From Oscillibacter sp. (GTDB lineage: Bacteria > Bacillota > Clostridia > Oscillospirales > Oscillospiraceae): a DNA stretch of 6,231 nt. Shown here piece by piece: positions 6,064-6,231 of this stretch; within the stretch, counting starts at the first letter, position 1, and each line of letters begins with the position of its first letter. Below the pieces are notes generated by a model. That model searched no databases and had not been told where the DNA came from. It saw only the letters and a program-made list of their open reading frames with translations. The stretch covers positions 2,650-8,880 of the forward strand of contig DPGF01000116.1 of NCBI GenBank assembly GCA_003522105.1, in the 5' to 3' direction. The position numbers and the translations under genes are program-made.

Positions 6064-6231
6064 TTACTTGGCGGTCTTGGCAGCCTTCTCGTTCTCCCAC
6101 TTGGTCACGCAGCAGGCGCAGGAGATATCGCCCGTGATGTTGAGGCAGGTGCGGCCCATGTCGAAAAGACGGTCGATGCCGTAGATGATCATGATCATAT
6201 CGACGGGAATGTTCATCGCCTCGAGCACCAT
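6064..6231 (-). CDS. Dicarboxylate/amino acid:cation (SDF) symporter, C-terminal end
   Basis: Only the last 55 residues and the stop (TAA at 6064-6066) are inside the window; the rest lies beyond the right edge. The segment reads MNIPVDMIMIIYGIDRLFDMGRT, then CLNITGD. This matches the end of GltP/DctA-type symporters, where the last helix carries D-R-x-x-D-x-x-R-T-x-x-N-x-x-G-D; the Arg, Asn and final Asp belong to the substrate and Na+ sites of glutamate transporter homologues. These are inner-membrane trimers that import C4-dicarboxylates, aspartate/glutamate or Ser/Thr with Na+ or H+. The tail SCACCVTKWENEKAAKTAK carries an unusual cluster of three Cys and a lysine-rich end. The ATG at the very edge is most likely an internal methionine, not the start. 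Substrate cannot be decided from this fragment. Confidence 0.85.
   Translation of the reverse strand: MVLEAMNIPVDMIMIIYGIDRLFDMGRTCLNITGDISCACCVTKWENEKAAKTAK

Overview
The window is 6.2 kb of ordinary, gene-dense bacterial chromosome with GC-rich coding sequence. It carries strong Shine-Dalgarno sites, sigma-70/sigma-A type promoters and intrinsic terminators. The set of genes (a DUF4349-type lipoprotein, MtaB, a short-loop NifS-like cysteine desulfurase, a MATE pump and an EamA exporter) fits a member of the Bacillota, probably a GC-rich gut-type Clostridia. That placement rests on general resemblance of the proteins and was not checked by search.

Left part, minus strand, read right to left: mtaB (tRNA methylthiotransferase), then a YfbR-like HD-domain 5'-nucleotidase gene that is out of frame near 780-800, then the start of a DUF4349-like lipoprotein that runs off the left edge. 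The nucleotidase start lies 4 nt past the mtaB stop and its ribosome binding site is inside the end of mtaB, so these two are translationally linked. The lipoprotein gene follows after 96 nt with no terminator seen between.

Middle, plus strand: a NifS/IscS-like cysteine desulfurase, divergent from mtaB, and 22 nt downstream a MATE-family multidrug/cation antiporter. The two divergent units are driven from one compact region (about 2319-2365) in which the predicted -10 boxes of the two promoters overlap. An almost perfect hairpin with T tracts on both sides ends the MATE gene and, read on the other strand, the converging EamA gene.

Right part, minus strand: a complete EamA/DMT-family permease with its own well-formed promoter. 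Beyond it, a second strong hairpin terminator follows the C-terminal end of a dicarboxylate/amino acid:cation (SDF) symporter cut by the right edge.

Functionally, mtaB and the desulfurase both belong to iron-sulfur/sulfur metabolism: the desulfurase can supply sulfur for the clusters MtaB uses. The rest are a nucleotide house-cleaning enzyme and membrane transporters. I saw no mobile element, CRISPR array, tRNA or rRNA, and no clear candidate for a new system. The points most worth a second look are the broken frame of the yfbR-like gene and the overlapping divergent promoters.
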